Positions 27,101-42,100 of a stretch of DNA of 64,000 nt are shown piece by piece. The position numbers and the translations under genes are program-made. The DNA is from Numida meleagris (lineage: Eukaryota > Chordata > Aves > Galliformes > Numididae). The notes below the pieces were generated by a model, which worked only from the letters and a program-made list of their open reading frames with translations, did no database searches and was not told the DNA's origin. The stretch is from positions 8,954,326-9,018,325 of the forward strand of contig NC_034424.1 in the NCBI RefSeq assembly GCF_002078875.1, in the 5' to 3' direction. Positions within the stretch are counted from its first letter, which is position 1, and the number at the start of each line of letters is the position of its first letter.

Positions 27101-30100
27101 GACAACAGTGCTGCACTGCAGCTTGTAAACACAAATGTTTTGAAAACGTAGAATTTAAAGAATACTGGTGCAAAACCAACAACTGCTCGAGACAACGGGA
27201 AAGATCTTTATTTCTCATGCACAAAAAGAAACAAATGAGCGCAGCAGCCGTGTGGCTGGGGGTGCTGCTGGGAAGAGGCTCCCAGGGCTGCACGAAGCAG
27301 CAGAGCCCCTCGCGCCCTTCGGACCCGGTGGCACCGGGAGGCAGAGGGCAGCAGCCCCTGCACGGCCACTGTGTGCACGGCACAGCCCAGCCCGCACCCC
27401 ACGAGCTCTGCGGAACAGAAAATGTCATCACCCAGCGTGAGCTGCTGCACAGATGAAAATGCTGTACTGCAGTCAACTGAGCTTTGAATTTTTCAACATA
27501 TCAATCCACTTGTGTGTTTTAACGTTTGAAAGGAAAAAGCTACAACAGCAGCACATGTGAGGTCACATTTCTGACCTCCAGGAAGGGCAGCAGCCAGAAG
27601 CGCAGAACACCGAGCCCTCCTCTCTGAAATGAGGGAGCCGCCCCGGTCTGTGCATGCACACGCACAAAGTGTGCGAGCACACACAAGCACACACAGTCCT
27701 CGCACAGCTAGAAGTTAGGGGGTCTGAGCAGAGCTTCCTTCTGTGGTGGTAAGTTTTCATGATTGCCAACAGCAAGGAAATTAGGTGGAAAACTGCATTT
27801 CTAGGATCTTCTTCCTACTATTATTATACACCTAATACAAAAGCTTAAAAACCAAACAAAAATTATTAACGTTGTTTGTAATCTTTTTTAACTAAAAAGA
27901 AACTCTACTTCCAATTGAATCACACAATGCAACATTAATAGAAACTAACACTTCATATCTATAGGTACTATTTGATCTGAACAAGCAGGAAAGGCTTCAA
28001 GAGCATATTAAAAAGAGTTGTCTGATTTTATACTATTATTTGCCCAAACCCTCTCCTGGTCTGTTTAACACAGGCAACCCTGGAAATAAAATTTCAATGT
28101 GCACAACCACAAATATTGCTCAACTTATGGCAAAAGTTACATGAGAAGACACTGCAGACTTCCCTGTGCTGCTCTTGTACCCTGCCTGCCACGCAGTTCC
28201 CCAGTTTCGGATTTTAAATTAAGTAAACTTTCGCATTTAAAAATATTTAAGGGACTGAAGAAATACGCTTCGTAACATCAGTGCTTGGGCTCTTACGTAA
28301 CAGGCAGGGCTCCCTGACGATAAGCTGCGGGGCTCCGAGCTGCACAGATGCCCAGCGCTGCTGTCTTAGCTCCATCAGAATGCAACGACTGCTTTCCAGT
28401 GAGCGCACGAGCCATGAACGTACAGAAAACCAAGAAGGCAGCTGTGTTATAGGGGCTGCCTACATGTAAACACGTAACTAATTTAACTGAATAGAACTGG
28501 CCAACAAATAAATAAGAAAACACAGTATCTGTAGGAATAGCAAAGGAAAAATCTCCACGAAAACTGTCTACCTGTGTATGCCGTTGATTTCTTTATCAAG
28601 TAAAAGATCATTTACTCAGGAAAAAAAGCCAACTGTTTCTTATTCAGTTACAAAGCATTACTAATGAATAGAGGTTTTGATAGTAAATACGCTTCCTTTG
28701 AAATGTGGAAATGTCACCGCTATCGCTTCTTTGGATATTTTTTTTGAGTGCTCATTACAACGATGGAGAATCAGAGACTTTAGCACGCACCACTTAGATC
28801 AGCAGCGATTTCATGAACACTGTGCACATCCAAGGTCAAGGGCAAAGAGAGACTGACAAAGTGGCCAACGTGTGTGGAACCAGGAATGACTGTCAGAAAG
28901 TGAAGTCAGCTTAAAAAGGCAAATCTTTTCTGGTGCTAACTGTAAGACAACAGCGAAGGAGGAAGCAATACAAGATAGCAACATGTGCAAGGGCACTGTG
29001 AAAACAAGGCACAAAAGACTCCTGTGGAGCATTAAGAAATTTGAAAACATTGAGAATTTCAGCAGTAGAAACACGCCATGTTCCAGTGCAACCACTGGTA
29101 ATCCCAATGGCAAGGGGTACTTTTTAAAAATGATTTATGAGTATTTGCTAATTAACATACCAAATTCCTCAATCTAATTTTTAACATTCTGTTTTCCAGG
29201 TGTGCTGACAGCAGTGAAACACAAAGCGAATGCTTTTGGAAAGGTATCTGTAGTGCCCTTGGACTCCTTCCTCATGTGATTTACCAATCGCGGCAAAATT
29301 TAAGAAAATTCACTGAATTTTATGACAGGATAATTTGTGTTCAATTTATTTCAGAATAATCTTTGAGCTCTGTTCTGTTGTCAGGATCTTTCTGTTTTCA
29401 CTCCCCTTAAAAAAAAGTAATCAAAGATTTTAACTTCTAAGTTACTCACAGCATTGGGAAACCTTGCCAAGTGAGATTTCTCCAGTCAGTCCACACGGAG
29501 AAAAGAGAAAGGATTTCCTTTAAAAGACAGAACCTAGGGTCTGCTGAAATGAAATGTAAAACTGTAAGTGGATTTTGGAGAGTACATACATCTCTAAAGC
29601 CTGGGGCACAGGCTCAAGACAGAAGAAAAGAACTGTGCCATTTGATCAGCTTTACAGCAGAGTAGCACTACTACACAAGTCTCTCACAGCTTTTATGGAG
29701 TGGAAAGCTGCAGTTTTTACTGTACCCAGCCAATCTAAGCATGTCTGACCAGGTAGAGCTCCACTCTCAGATTTAGCATCAAGTGCACTCACTTAAAAAT
29801 AAATAAAACAAGTTTTTTAGTGGATGTAAAATGAAATAGCAAGCCTCAAACTCCCTAACACAACAAAAGGGCTCTTGTCCCTTTTTAGAAGGCAGAGTAA
29901 ACCTTTGTGGGTTTGGTAGTGGTGTTTTGTTGGTTTTTTAGCTTAATTCTGAGAACGCAGCTTCTCGAGCATGCAAATTCAAGAGCGAAGTTCTAACATA
30001 GCAACACAAAACAAAGGTATATAAAGAAAACAATTTTTTTTGCATCTACAAGGCAAATACCAACAAGTCTTTATACTGTTATTAAAAGCCACAGGCAAAC

Positions 30101-33100
30101 AACATCCCATAAAGCACACTTGGTGAGAAGTTGGATATAGTGAAGTGTTTGACAGATAATATGTGAGATTTATCACGTGCAACTAGATAGTCCTGGAATT
30201 AAAAAGTCACCAACAACTACATTCCACTCAGTGCCAACAGGAATGCATTGAACAATGTTTTCTTTGGCCAGTGTTAACAAGGAGAGGGCAGAGAACAGCC
30301 TTAAATTGAGAAAAGTTACTTGCAGTACGCTCCTCAGACAAAAGGAAAAGAATGGTTTGGCACACAGGGCTTGATTTTTAAAAGCCAGGATACGTTAGAC
30401 AGTATGAGAGCCTAAAGATCACCACTGAAGTGACAATACAGAGAAAGGATTCCAAAGGCTTAACTTGTCAAGGAACCTCATCTCAAACCATGTTTAGAAG
30501 TACACATGAAAGTGCTGGAAGAGAGAACTCTGGATGTGGCAGACAATCAGAGATCCCACTAGGTTTGAGACATCTGGCATCAGTTGAAATCCATCACATT
30601 TCATTTGGGGATCAAAGAGTAGTGTTAAGTCTATCACAGGTTGCAACAGCAGATCCTAAACACCCTTTTTATCCCGGCACAAATTAACAGCTCCTTTTCA
30701 TTAAAGATGCCAATCACATATACTTATTGGCCTATGTACTCTAGTACTGAATTTGATACAAAATTTCAGTAGGATTATGAACTTTTTTATTATAAATCAG
30801 AAGTGCTCCCTGTGAGTAAAACGCCCAGCAGCACACTACTGCTTCCTACAGCAAGCAAACATGCATTTGTAACATGGGTTTCGAAAACCAAGTCAGAGCC
30901 TGGCATGTGACTGCAGGCTGTCTACGACTACAGTGCCAAATCTGTTTCAGGATTCCCAGTGAGCATTTAGACTCATTGAGCTATTGGACAAATAAGCACA
31001 TTAAATGCGATAGTGCTTGACTGTCCGCTTGCAGAAATACCACGGATGACCCTGATCAGCAGGCTTCCCATAAGTGTGACACAAATTAGCAGAAAAGGCT
31101 CTGGTCGTTAGCTGGCTGGAGTGCCCAGTTTTTATTTACGAGACATCCTGCGATCGGTTTAAACAAATGATTAAGTAGGAGATTGCTCACTATCATTTAG
31201 TCTCTGAACACTCAAGCTGCGGCACCAACACAGATGAGTTTTAAAACACGCTGAGGTGGATTACGGTTAGGTAGATAACACAAGTGTTGTGTAGGTGTGA
31301 AGGAAGATCGGTCCCTTATCAAGGATGCTGATAAACATCTGCGGTTTTAACTTAAGGTTTCTATTTCGGATACGCACAGAATCCAGATAACACTGCTTCT
31401 ACAAAGCCATGTAAAGTCTTTCCTCTTATTATTTCAGTGTGGCTGAATCATGATTTCTATTGAAAAAACATGCAAAAATCAACTCATGCAGCTTTTCCGA
31501 GCAGTTTTACCTCTCAGAAGAGCCCCTGCTTCTCCAGTTACTACCACATAACCTGAGGGCTCCTGCCAGACCTTGATTTTCGAAGGAGGAAGTTGCCATG
31601 TAATCTCTTTTGGGAAAGTCGCGTACATCTGTCAGCAAGTACAGGATGGTCTCACTCCTAACACGCATTCCCTGAGCTTTCTGACAGCAACAAAGAAGCG
31701 CTTCCCTTGTGGAAGACCTATCCATCTTGTACTTAACTACTTCCTCCTTACTTTTTTGATGCCAGGGACCTAGGTTTTCCCAAGGGCGATGCGCTAATTC
31801 TTTTTATTTAAGCACTAAAATCTGAGTTTCCAAACCAGTCAGCCAGGGCCAAAGGTAATAAAAAGTGACGTGATTTAATTACTTCTGTTACAGTTGTTCA
31901 GCAAGTAAAGGAAGTGTGACATGAAGCCCTAATTAAGTAAAATTGGTTTTTGGTCAGTAGGTAAGACCAGTGAACTAGCTGGACTAGAATGCAGTGTTCT
32001 TAGCTTTATCTAATTCCACTGGTAGTGATACATTGGTATTATTAGCACTGGACATTTTTTGTTGTGATCCTTACTACTGGTATTTTACAGAAGTGTTTTG
32101 ACTTGCCATCAAGATTAAAGCTTTGGTAAAATCTTCAGAAAAACTTCCTTTGACACACCCTCATTATTCTTCGAATTCACTAAAAGACACTTGCCTTGGA
32201 TTGGTGATGTAAAGGGAAGAGGAGAAAGGAGGGCTGTTCTTTTGCTCTGGTGTGCGTTTGTTTTTAAAGATTTATTTATTTTGGCAACATTTACCCTAAG
32301 CTAGGTGAGGAGGATGGAACAAAGAATGATAGCCGACATGGAATTCGGCTGTCATGCATCAATTAAGCATCTTTTACCTGTCCATCCTTACTTCTAGCAA
32401 AATTATACCTTTCCCTTGTCCCTGCACATCTCATTGTAGTTTTTGGAGTTAGCACATGGACATTTCTATTAAAAATGGAACAAACAGCATACTGTTAAGA
32501 ACTCTAAGCTTGGAAAGAGCTGCCATACTATGTTATTACATGGAATAATTTTTTAAAAAATGTTTAAATATACAGCACAGACTGCTTGTATTTTGCCTCC
32601 ACAGGTGAGACAACTGTTAACATTTTTAAACAGTCACCTAAAGAAGATCTCTTTATAACCTATGAAGTGAACCACGCACCTTCAGAGAAGGATTTGCTTG
32701 GTCTCCAAGGTGTAGTGGGAAAGTGAATCACATTCTGGAGCCTTCTCCTAGCTTAATCCATTTCTAACACTCCTGTAAATACTGTGAGCAAGATCTGTGA
32801 AAGTCTGTGCATGACTTGTCGCCACCCTTGGAGAAACAGATGAGTGCTTTCCATCCCCAACCATGCCATCAGGAAGGTGGGAAACTGCACACAGTGCAAG
32901 CTGCAGTGCCAGGACTGCTGCACTTGTGAAGCAGTGCAAGTACAAGCAAGTTCACAGATTTTCTTAGAGGTTACAAACTTTCAACAACAAATGTACAAAA
33001 GCAACCCAAACCCCACACAGGACTACCTATGCTTAGCATGACTGTAGTCACAGGAAGATTTCTGTTCTGAGCAGAACTGGAAGAGTTGACAAAAAGCACA

Positions 33101-36100
33101 GACGTGGAAATAGCTCATTCTAGAAGGCATTATTAATCCATTCCTGTAGACTGGAGAGTTTAGTACACATTACCTCTTTTATAACACCATAGGATGGCAA
33201 CTCCCCCACGTGCTGCCGCGTGCCTTACAGCCGTTCCATACTCGAGGCCCTTTCCATGCCCTCCTCCTCTCCGTGATCCCTGCTCCCACAGTGCATCCAG
33301 GAGCTGCGTGCAGGGGCGGCACAAGGAAGCCCATGCTGGGAGCGCTTCGCTTCCTGCTCAGGATCAACAGAAGGCGCAGGCAGTGGAACATTCAGAGTTC
33401 AAGCGAAATGCACATTTCTCTGTTCCACAGTTTTGAACTTCAGAACTACTACGCTTTTTTGTCAACAACTTTGTTGCAATAGCGCTGCAGAACAAACTTC
33501 CTTTGGCAAAGTAACAGCAGCGATCCACTGGTGCAGGTTCTAGAGTAAGATTTGGAAGCATTTTACTATTACGCTCCTCATAATTCAAACTCTGTTTTGC
33601 GTCTGCCTTTATAGGCCATTGTTGGCCAGATGGAAAATATTAAGGAAAAAGGATTGCAAGTAAATCATTCGGCTGTAGTCTGCTGCCAAAAGGCCCCAGG
33701 CTAACTACAAGCAGATTTGCAAGCAGGCTCTGCTCCGTTACAATCTGAGATCTGGCACATCCTTTGCCCTGACTAACAGCAGGAGGGCACAGGGCCAGCT
33801 GAGAGCAGCTACTGTGCCAAACAGACTGTGCAGGTCTTGCTGCTTGAATGCTTCCACAGAAAAGGAGAATCGATGGGACTCTTTTGTAAACAACTCCCTG
33901 TACTTTCTAGCTGCTACTAACTTCAAAAGTGGTATAAATTTATCCCCCTACAAAATACATGTGAATACACAGCTTAGGCTTATTACCAAATCAAGACAGA
34001 AATAAACAACAGTGTTAAAGCACAACATCTAAGCTTTCAACTACAATAATTATGCATATATACACATATATAATGAAAAACATTTTTTCCTCCAACAAAC
34101 GTTAAGAACAGTAAAGAATGGCTGAACAGTAGCCAAATAATTTGTTCTTATTAATATTCTTTGCAACCTCTTATTTACAAGAAGGTAATTAAGTTCGATG
34201 ATTGGAAAATTTACTCTTAATGCTTATTACTAAGATACGTATTTCCCAGGGCACTTCTTTTGTTCAGCTCATGTATTCAATTATCAATCAGCAGGTCTGG
34301 CTTATCTAGGATGTTCAGTGAAGGAAAAAAAAAAAAAAAAGTTATTTTCCTAATACTAACCAATGGTCTTAGGCATTCAGCATTTTATTCCAGATGTTCC
34401 TTCTTTCAGTATCTTCCCCAACTGGAGCACATCAGGTGTGGCTCTCCACAAGGGACAGGGATGCGCACGTATGAAGGAAGCAGACTGGCTAGAGTTCATA
34501 TTTCATAGTATTTAATTTCAAAAAAATCTTGCAATAACGATCAGACCTCAAACTCAATGGATACAAACCATAGCTGTTTCCAGTGAGGGAAACTTCTGTT
34601 TCAAACACCATCATCATCCAGTCATATGCATTAAGCATCTGCAGAAGGACTTCACATCCCTATTTCAACCACAAAGCATGTGCCACCACTGAATGGAACA
34701 GAGGAATGAGTGTGTGCATGGCAAGGCAAAAGAGAAGCCAAAAATGGAAATACCAGAACTCTCAATTCATGAAAAAGTGATATAACCAGTGTCCTTCCTT
34801 TACCTAGAAAGACCTGAAGCTCTTTCAGAACATTTGTCATTATAGAAAAATCCAGAGTTCAGCACCTGCAGAATTCTGTCTTCTTCAATCTTTTTCTTAT
34901 TGTCATTAGTATCCCATACAACAGCATCACACAACTTGCCATTACTACTAGAGGACTCAGTGAAAAATCAACAATATTGAAATGTACACAAAAATGAAAA
35001 GAGTGGAAGAAGAAAGCATGTTTTCTGGTGGATTTATTTTGCCACTATGAAAAATTACATAAATTGAATTTAACACAGCAAGCACACTGCGGTATACTTA
35101 AAACAATGAAACCTAGTAACAGGAGACGTTACTCCAGGCCTGCCCATTTCTGGCAAGACATACATGGAGCTTGCCATCTTTGTCTGTGATAACGAGGTGT
35201 GTGGATTAGCAAGGTTCTACTGTATTTAAGTTTCAACAAAAATATTTAAACCAATTCAACCATCCTTTAAAATTTCAAGCTCAGCTAGCAAAGCTTTTAA
35301 CAGATCTACTGACACCATATTTTCATCAACTGCAAAGCTTTTCACTGAGAGTCACTTTATAAATTCCCTGTTGACTTGTTAGTTACCAAGTACATCTAGT
35401 TAAAAACAAGAAATTATTATTTAAGAGTTCGGTGGAATCGAATCCTTTCAATGTTGGTCTTAAAACTCAGAACAACAAAATGCATTTCTACAGCTATTAC
35501 TGTGATGCTGCATACATCTTCAAGGAAAAGGAATAAGAGGAAATACTGTACACGCTTTACACATTAATAAAAAAGTAAATGCAATCCACATGTAGAATCA
35601 ACAGGATTCTCTAAGACTTCTCTTGGTTTGTGACACTGTTCTTTAGAAAATGCTTATATACAAAAATATTCGTATACGGCTAATATATACTTATACACAC
35701 ACAGAAGCAGGCACATTCTTATGAAATACACACCCACACCATATTAATTTTGAATAAGTATTAATAATGACAACAATAAGAGGGCCAAGAAAAACTATTA
35801 TGAACTCCTATTGCAGATTTTTAGTGACGGGACAGAAAAAATGCATTACGAAATGCTTTTCCTTGCTTAAGACTATTTTAGTAAGTGTATTTTAGTCAGC
35901 ATTGCAGATATTATCATTTTAGAAAGCTAATATAACTCTAGAGACACTTCAAAAATTATTTAAAAGCTACTAGAACAAGAAAAGATATTAAGGCAACCAC
36001 ACAGGCTGCCATACCGATCTGAGAAACAGTCTGTGATATAGCGGGGATGAAAACAAAAGACAGCAAATAAGCAGATATAATAAGCAATGTTATCCCTCTT

Positions 36101-39100
36101 TTCTTGCAACATTTTAAAACAGCTCATCTCTGTCTTCCAAGACTGGTAAGGAAAATGAGGAAAAAACACAGGAAGTTTAGAAAACTATACTGAAAACCGT
36201 ATCAGAAAAGAAACACAAAGCAGATAGCTGAATTTAATTGATGTCAAGCTCTCTTTCTACTAGGTTCATCACATTTCCGTACATATTCTGACAAGTAACT
36301 GAAAATAAAAGCCAGTGTTTGCTTAAGCAAATCAGTGGGGGTAAAAACCCTGAACTTTAAGATGTAAACTGTTTTATAAACACGTCAAGTTAAAGCAAAA
36401 TGCCTGCAACAACTGGAGACCCTTTGCAACCCTGCACACCACATTCATGGAATTCTCACATTTTCTAAGCCACTTTAGATCAATTTCCTCTCAAACACAG
36501 AAGAGGAAGTCTAACTGTTTTCCTACAGTTATGGCTTGTAATTTCTGTGAAAGAAGGTGGGACTTGAGCAACAAGTCTTGCTCTCCTTTTTCTCTACAAA
36601 GTCCATGCAAAGGAACTGAGAAAGAATCTTCAACTCTTACATTAAATGGATGTGCTGAATTCACAGCTAAAAGGAAATTTTAAAAAAAATGAAATCCATG
36701 AAGAAGGCACACACAGCCTCAGTAACAACATTTTTATTAGGTACAATTTTCTTGTACTGTTGAATCAGAGGGATCCAATTTCTCATGACTTATACATGTA
36801 CTTTTTGTGGCCTCTGCCAACGTGTAATAGAATCAGTTTGCGATTTGCTTTCATCTCTGAAGCATTTTAAGAAGTACAGGGATACCAGGGTCGATACAGA
36901 ACAAAGAGCAAACAGACTGTCCAAAAAGTGTTTTGTATCATTTCCAGCCATTACCAAACATGTTTTTGGAAGGCTTAGAAGTATTGTACAGATAGATACG
37001 GAAGCAAAACATTGATTTCCCGTATTCTCATTCCATTTAATATAAAAACATAGTAAATGCTTATAAGACTGGACTTTTTTTTCTTCTTTAATTATATAGT
37101 GATATAGTGACATTTTTTTTCCATGTCCGCACAGAAATCTAACAGCAGAACAGGGAAAGAAAGAAACAAGGGTAAGTAAGTAAAATAAAAAAAAAAAATA
37201 AAAACATCTCTCTGCTCTGGGGTTATCTACAGTCAGTGCTTGCAGCCTGGGCTTTGTAATTACAGCTTTGAAACTAGCAAAATAAATACTTCCTCTGGCC
37301 TTAAACAGTTAACAACCGATTTCTGCAGTTGCACAGTAATTTTTCAGTAGATAGACAGTATTGTGATTGCTGAGGACTGTGACTTTTCCCCCCTAAAAAG
37401 TTTAACATAGTTCCAAATATACTAAACTAAACAAAAACTACACTAAATTAAATATAGTTGCTGACTCGAGTCACTGATGGATATAGAACTGATCCTAGCA
37501 GTCCTGGTGCCATGTTGCTTTCCATGCAAACCCCCTTCCCAATCTTCCAATTTACTCCAAGATACTCAAAATGCAGTCTGAGTTGTCTATATATACCAAT
37601 GGTAAGACAACAAGGGGAAAAACGGGCAAACAAGTAACAGCAGGCTATTCTTTTTGAAACCAATGCCTGTGAAAACAAAACTAGGCTACAAACCTGAGGC
37701 AGCAGAACAAGAATTCAGAGATGGTGCAGACTAAGGAGAGGGCCAGAATTTTATGCCTTATGTGGAAAAGGAGGTCTGCAAGGGGCAAGCAGTTCCCAAT
37801 TTCTTCCATTACCCCACTTCTCCATCCCTAGAAAACAGCTATTACTGGCTTATGTATCCCTGTCCTTGAGTGAAATGAGGTTGATTCACATTTGTATCAT
37901 TTTTTTCTTTAAAAAACAAAATGAAACTCCATGAAAGCTATTCCAAGAGACACATCAGCCTTATGAAGTGTGCTCTTTCACAAAATCAATCCTTTAAGAA
38001 ATACTTCAATCAAAACTGTAAAATTTGGATGTTTAAACACTGCAGGTTGTTCAAAGGGTATTGAACCAACATGATTTTACCCTGCAGAAGAGTAACAGCA
38101 TAAAGTTTCACTGTAAATCAATTAAGTACCTCTAATCCTAGTTTACCAGCTATCTGCTCCATGAACCTTCACAAAGATAATGCTTTTTGCATACTTCTAT
38201 TTTACTTATAATTAAGCAAAACTTGTATTTTCCCTCCTGCATCCTTTTTGTACCTATTCTCACCATTAGGTATAGATAGCAGGAACATAACTTACTCATG
38301 TGAAGGTACATTCTACTTCAGAAATATAATTGAAGCCGAGTGAGCCCAGAAGACCACATAGGGAATCACATCATGAAATCATCTCAGGATGCACAAAATC
38401 CACCTAAGCGGAAAAATTTGTGAAGAAGCAAGTGGATAGGGCAGAGGACTTGTAAACTCAATATTTTATAGTGGGGTAATCAAGATTTTTAAGTACAGTT
38501 CAGCCAGAAAAAAAGAAGAAGGACAACGTAAAGCACAGTCAAAATTCTAAAAATCCAAGTGCTTGTTTTTTTTTCCCTCAAGCATAAATTTCTGTGGCTT
38601 CTGGTCTGATCAGTGGAAAGGGAAAATTCTAGAAGACAACAGGACAATTCTTTCATAATTAAATAAATAAATATGTATATACACATATATATTCAATTTC
38701 TTTCCTCAAGATAATTGAAAGAGATGCAAAAATAGAAGTAGTGTAATAGATTTGGATATTTTTTCTTTAGATTAGAAGGTATCACAACAGAAGTGTGTTA
38801 CGTTTTGGAGGCACATACACAAACAGTGGTATACAGGCCCTTAAAGCTGTTTGTCCCCTATGCATCAATGCCCTGCCAGTTGGCAAGCCTGAGCCAGGAA
38901 GCTGTCAATTCCAATCAAGTTTAGGCGATGCAGTCCTATTAAAGAAGTCTTGCTGGTTAAGGGGCGTCCACTGTTTCCAAAGCATGGGAAGAAAAAAAAA
39001 GGGGGGGGAGAGGGAGGGGGGCCTGAAGGAAAAAAAGGGCTCTGCTTTCCTGCTTTCCTTAGATTTGAGCTGGCAACTTTCACTGACTAGAGTTTTCAAG

Positions 39101-42100
39101 GAGCTATGAATGAGCTTAACAAAGGAGTTCTGTGGCTAGTTTCTGGCTGAAATCCATGTCAACAGTTTTTAAGGTCACAGGTCACACTAACTAACATTTA
39201 TTCCCAGCAGACCCCGCTCTAAACACAAGCTGTAAGTAGTACAAATTTGGAATTTTTCTGTAATCCCTTGAGATATTCCTGATCCTTCCACATGTTTCTG
39301 CTCAATTAAAAACAATTCTCACTTTGCACCACAAGAGAGGCCCCTGCTCAGAAATCTTATTCTATCCTAAGAATAAACGGACAAAGACCACAATCAAAGA
39401 AAAGGAAAGGGGGGAGGAGAGGAACTCACAGCAAATCACACCAAAAACCTCAAATAACTCCATACAGAATCACATTCAGTTAGTTACATTTTCTGCCATC
39501 TGCCACAAACTACTATAGATCCATTTCTTTTTATCTTACAAAAAGAGCGGTGCAGAGCTTAGCTATTTTGGCCGAAAGGGATTTCCACACCAACGTTCCT
39601 GCATTTTACTTCAGAAGAATGATTTTCATTTTGGTACAAAAGCTGAATACTCACTGAAAACTTCAAATTTAAATCCAAGTTCCACATGGTTATAGCACCT
39701 TCTTACACCAGTAACTAGCCAGTAAGTTGGTGAACCAAAGGAAATCTATGCAAAGTTTTATCTTATTTTGTAACTTTAACAGAACTCAAAGCAATATAAG
39801 TCATAAGCTTAAGTTATTAGTACCCCTTCAAGCAACTAGAAATAGGTGCTATAGCTAACAGTTTAACAGATAAAGTAGAAATTCTACTAGTTAATAATAA
39901 TTAAAAAAAACAACACAAGGTTCCTATCACAGTTATAGGAGTGAGAGAATTCTTGTTCACTCCAATTCCATCGGTTGACTTCAAGTACACACGAGCCCCC
40001 GGGCCTCTGCGCCAGCACAGCCTCTCCAGCAGCACGCACCTCCCTAGTGGTGTCAAAGCAGTAATTACTGTCATCTCATTCATGTATCAGTGACCATGTC
40101 CTCCTCTCAGAATGTTTTATTATTATTGCTGCAACCCTTTCTGATAGGAAGACAAAAAACAGCACGTAGGCAGGCAGTCTCTGAGGGAGAAGCAATTCTG
40201 TATGGCCTGGCAGCATTTATCTAACACCTTCCAAAGCTGCTTTTATGTTATCTGAAGCAAAGACACATTTCAAATTAAATAAGGGATTAAATTGACCAAA
40301 ATCATATTTGTGTACAAATGGCAGTTAACACAGCAACGTGTTCATCTGCATAGAACTGCCAGAGCTCTACTCAGTTCAACTTCTCTGGAAGTGGAGGACT
40401 ATAGCGGATGTTCTGTCTGGCTTTACAATTTAAGAATGAATAAACCGCAACGTTTTAAAAGCTTAGTGACATCCTGGAAAATATATATATAATATATATT
40501 TTTTTCATTCATTTTTTCACGTTACTGCTTTTAAAGCAAAATGACACCTATCTCTTGTGTTAAGGATTAAACAATCAGAACATAAAATAAAGAGCACATG
40601 AAGAAATGAATGGATCTTATCTTTATATCCCATATAGCTTTTCACACATCAGTAGCTGGGTCCTCACACTGAATTCTGGAAATATTTCAGATGACAAAAG
40701 GTAAAAAATCTTTTGAAAACTACAAAGTCGTCAGTTTTGTAATATAAATATTCTGCAGGAAGGGTAAAAAAAATAGTTTGAGTTATCAACATTGTATGCA
40801 TTCTTAAAGCAGAACTTTTTTTTCCTTCAAAATTGCATGGAAAGACAGAGCTGTCAGGAGCCTGAGAGTCTACACCGTATTAAAAAAAAAAACCTTCAGC
40901 TGCAATGAAAATTTATACATATTTTTAATTAATACCTTTCTCAGAAAAGAAAAAAAGTAATTCCATGCTTCAATGTCTCCCAAGAATTTAAGCTTCATAT
41001 GCTTAGCGGCAGCTTCATAGCTTTATAATACACTATCCTTACACATCTTCAGAACATTCAAAATACTGTAAGAAACGTACTTAGAAATAGTTTAAGTACT
41101 GGAATTAGCATGCTTGCAGTAACTTCAGCTATGAGGTTTTCACTGCCCACCCTTGAAGCTGACCATAACCAAAAGAGCTCCTCAACCTAATCTTCAAGAA
41201 ACCAGATTGTGAAATAAAACACAGCACTACTTTTGGTACACTTACTGACACTAATACAAATTGTTTTCCGTGTTGTTTTTCCACCAAAACAATGTTCAAA
41301 TCCATCAGTGTTAGTGCAGCTTAGAGTTCTAGATACAGGAGTTAGCTGAAGGGGCAAAGCCAGCTGAGTGCCAGCGCCCACAGCACGACGAACAAGGCGG
41401 CTTCAGGATTCTGCACTGTGAGGGTTGCTAGGAATTTGAAAAGAGCAACTAGCAAGGAGGTTAAATGCAATCAGGAAATTAAAATTGTCAACATACTTTC
41501 TGATTCTTAAGAATTTGCATCTGTACACTTAAAGAATACAAGAAAGCAGAAAATTATACAATTATATTACATTATTTTCTTTCAAGAACAAATTCTGTAT
41601 ATCTTTGACACCATTGAGACTAATGAAACTCTTTCAACCTATGAAAGAGCATTTCATCTACACACACAAAACTCAGAAAATATGAGAAACAAGAGCGTAC
41701 CAATTCCAGAACGAAAGTATGGGGACATGCCTGATAGAGGTGTTAAAAGGATGCCTCAGAACTGTATGAAAAGCAGAGCATGGCACTGACTCTACGCCTT
41801 TTTTTTTTTCTTTTTAAATATAACACTACAACTCTTCATTGAATTCAGAACTATTTTTATTGTTCACTCTCAAAAGCCCATCAGAAATCTGATGCAAAGT
41901 TAGATTAAAGCAAACCTATGAAAACAAATTTTAAAAAACCACAGAAACAAAAACAAAACAACAACAAAACCCACAAAAAAAGTTTCAGCATCTTAATGCA
42001 TATCCACAAGGCTTTATTTGAGCCAAAATCCTGAAGTCCTTAAAAGAAGTCTTAAAAAGAAGAAAATCTTTAGGTACTGAAATCTTCTTGTGATATTAAA

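Noticed and set aside
27057..27476. The longest open frame in the window (139 codons, minus strand)
   Set aside because: It spans the GC-rich patch, where stops are rare. There are competing frames on both strands, no recognisable domain and no splice context linking it to DENND1A.
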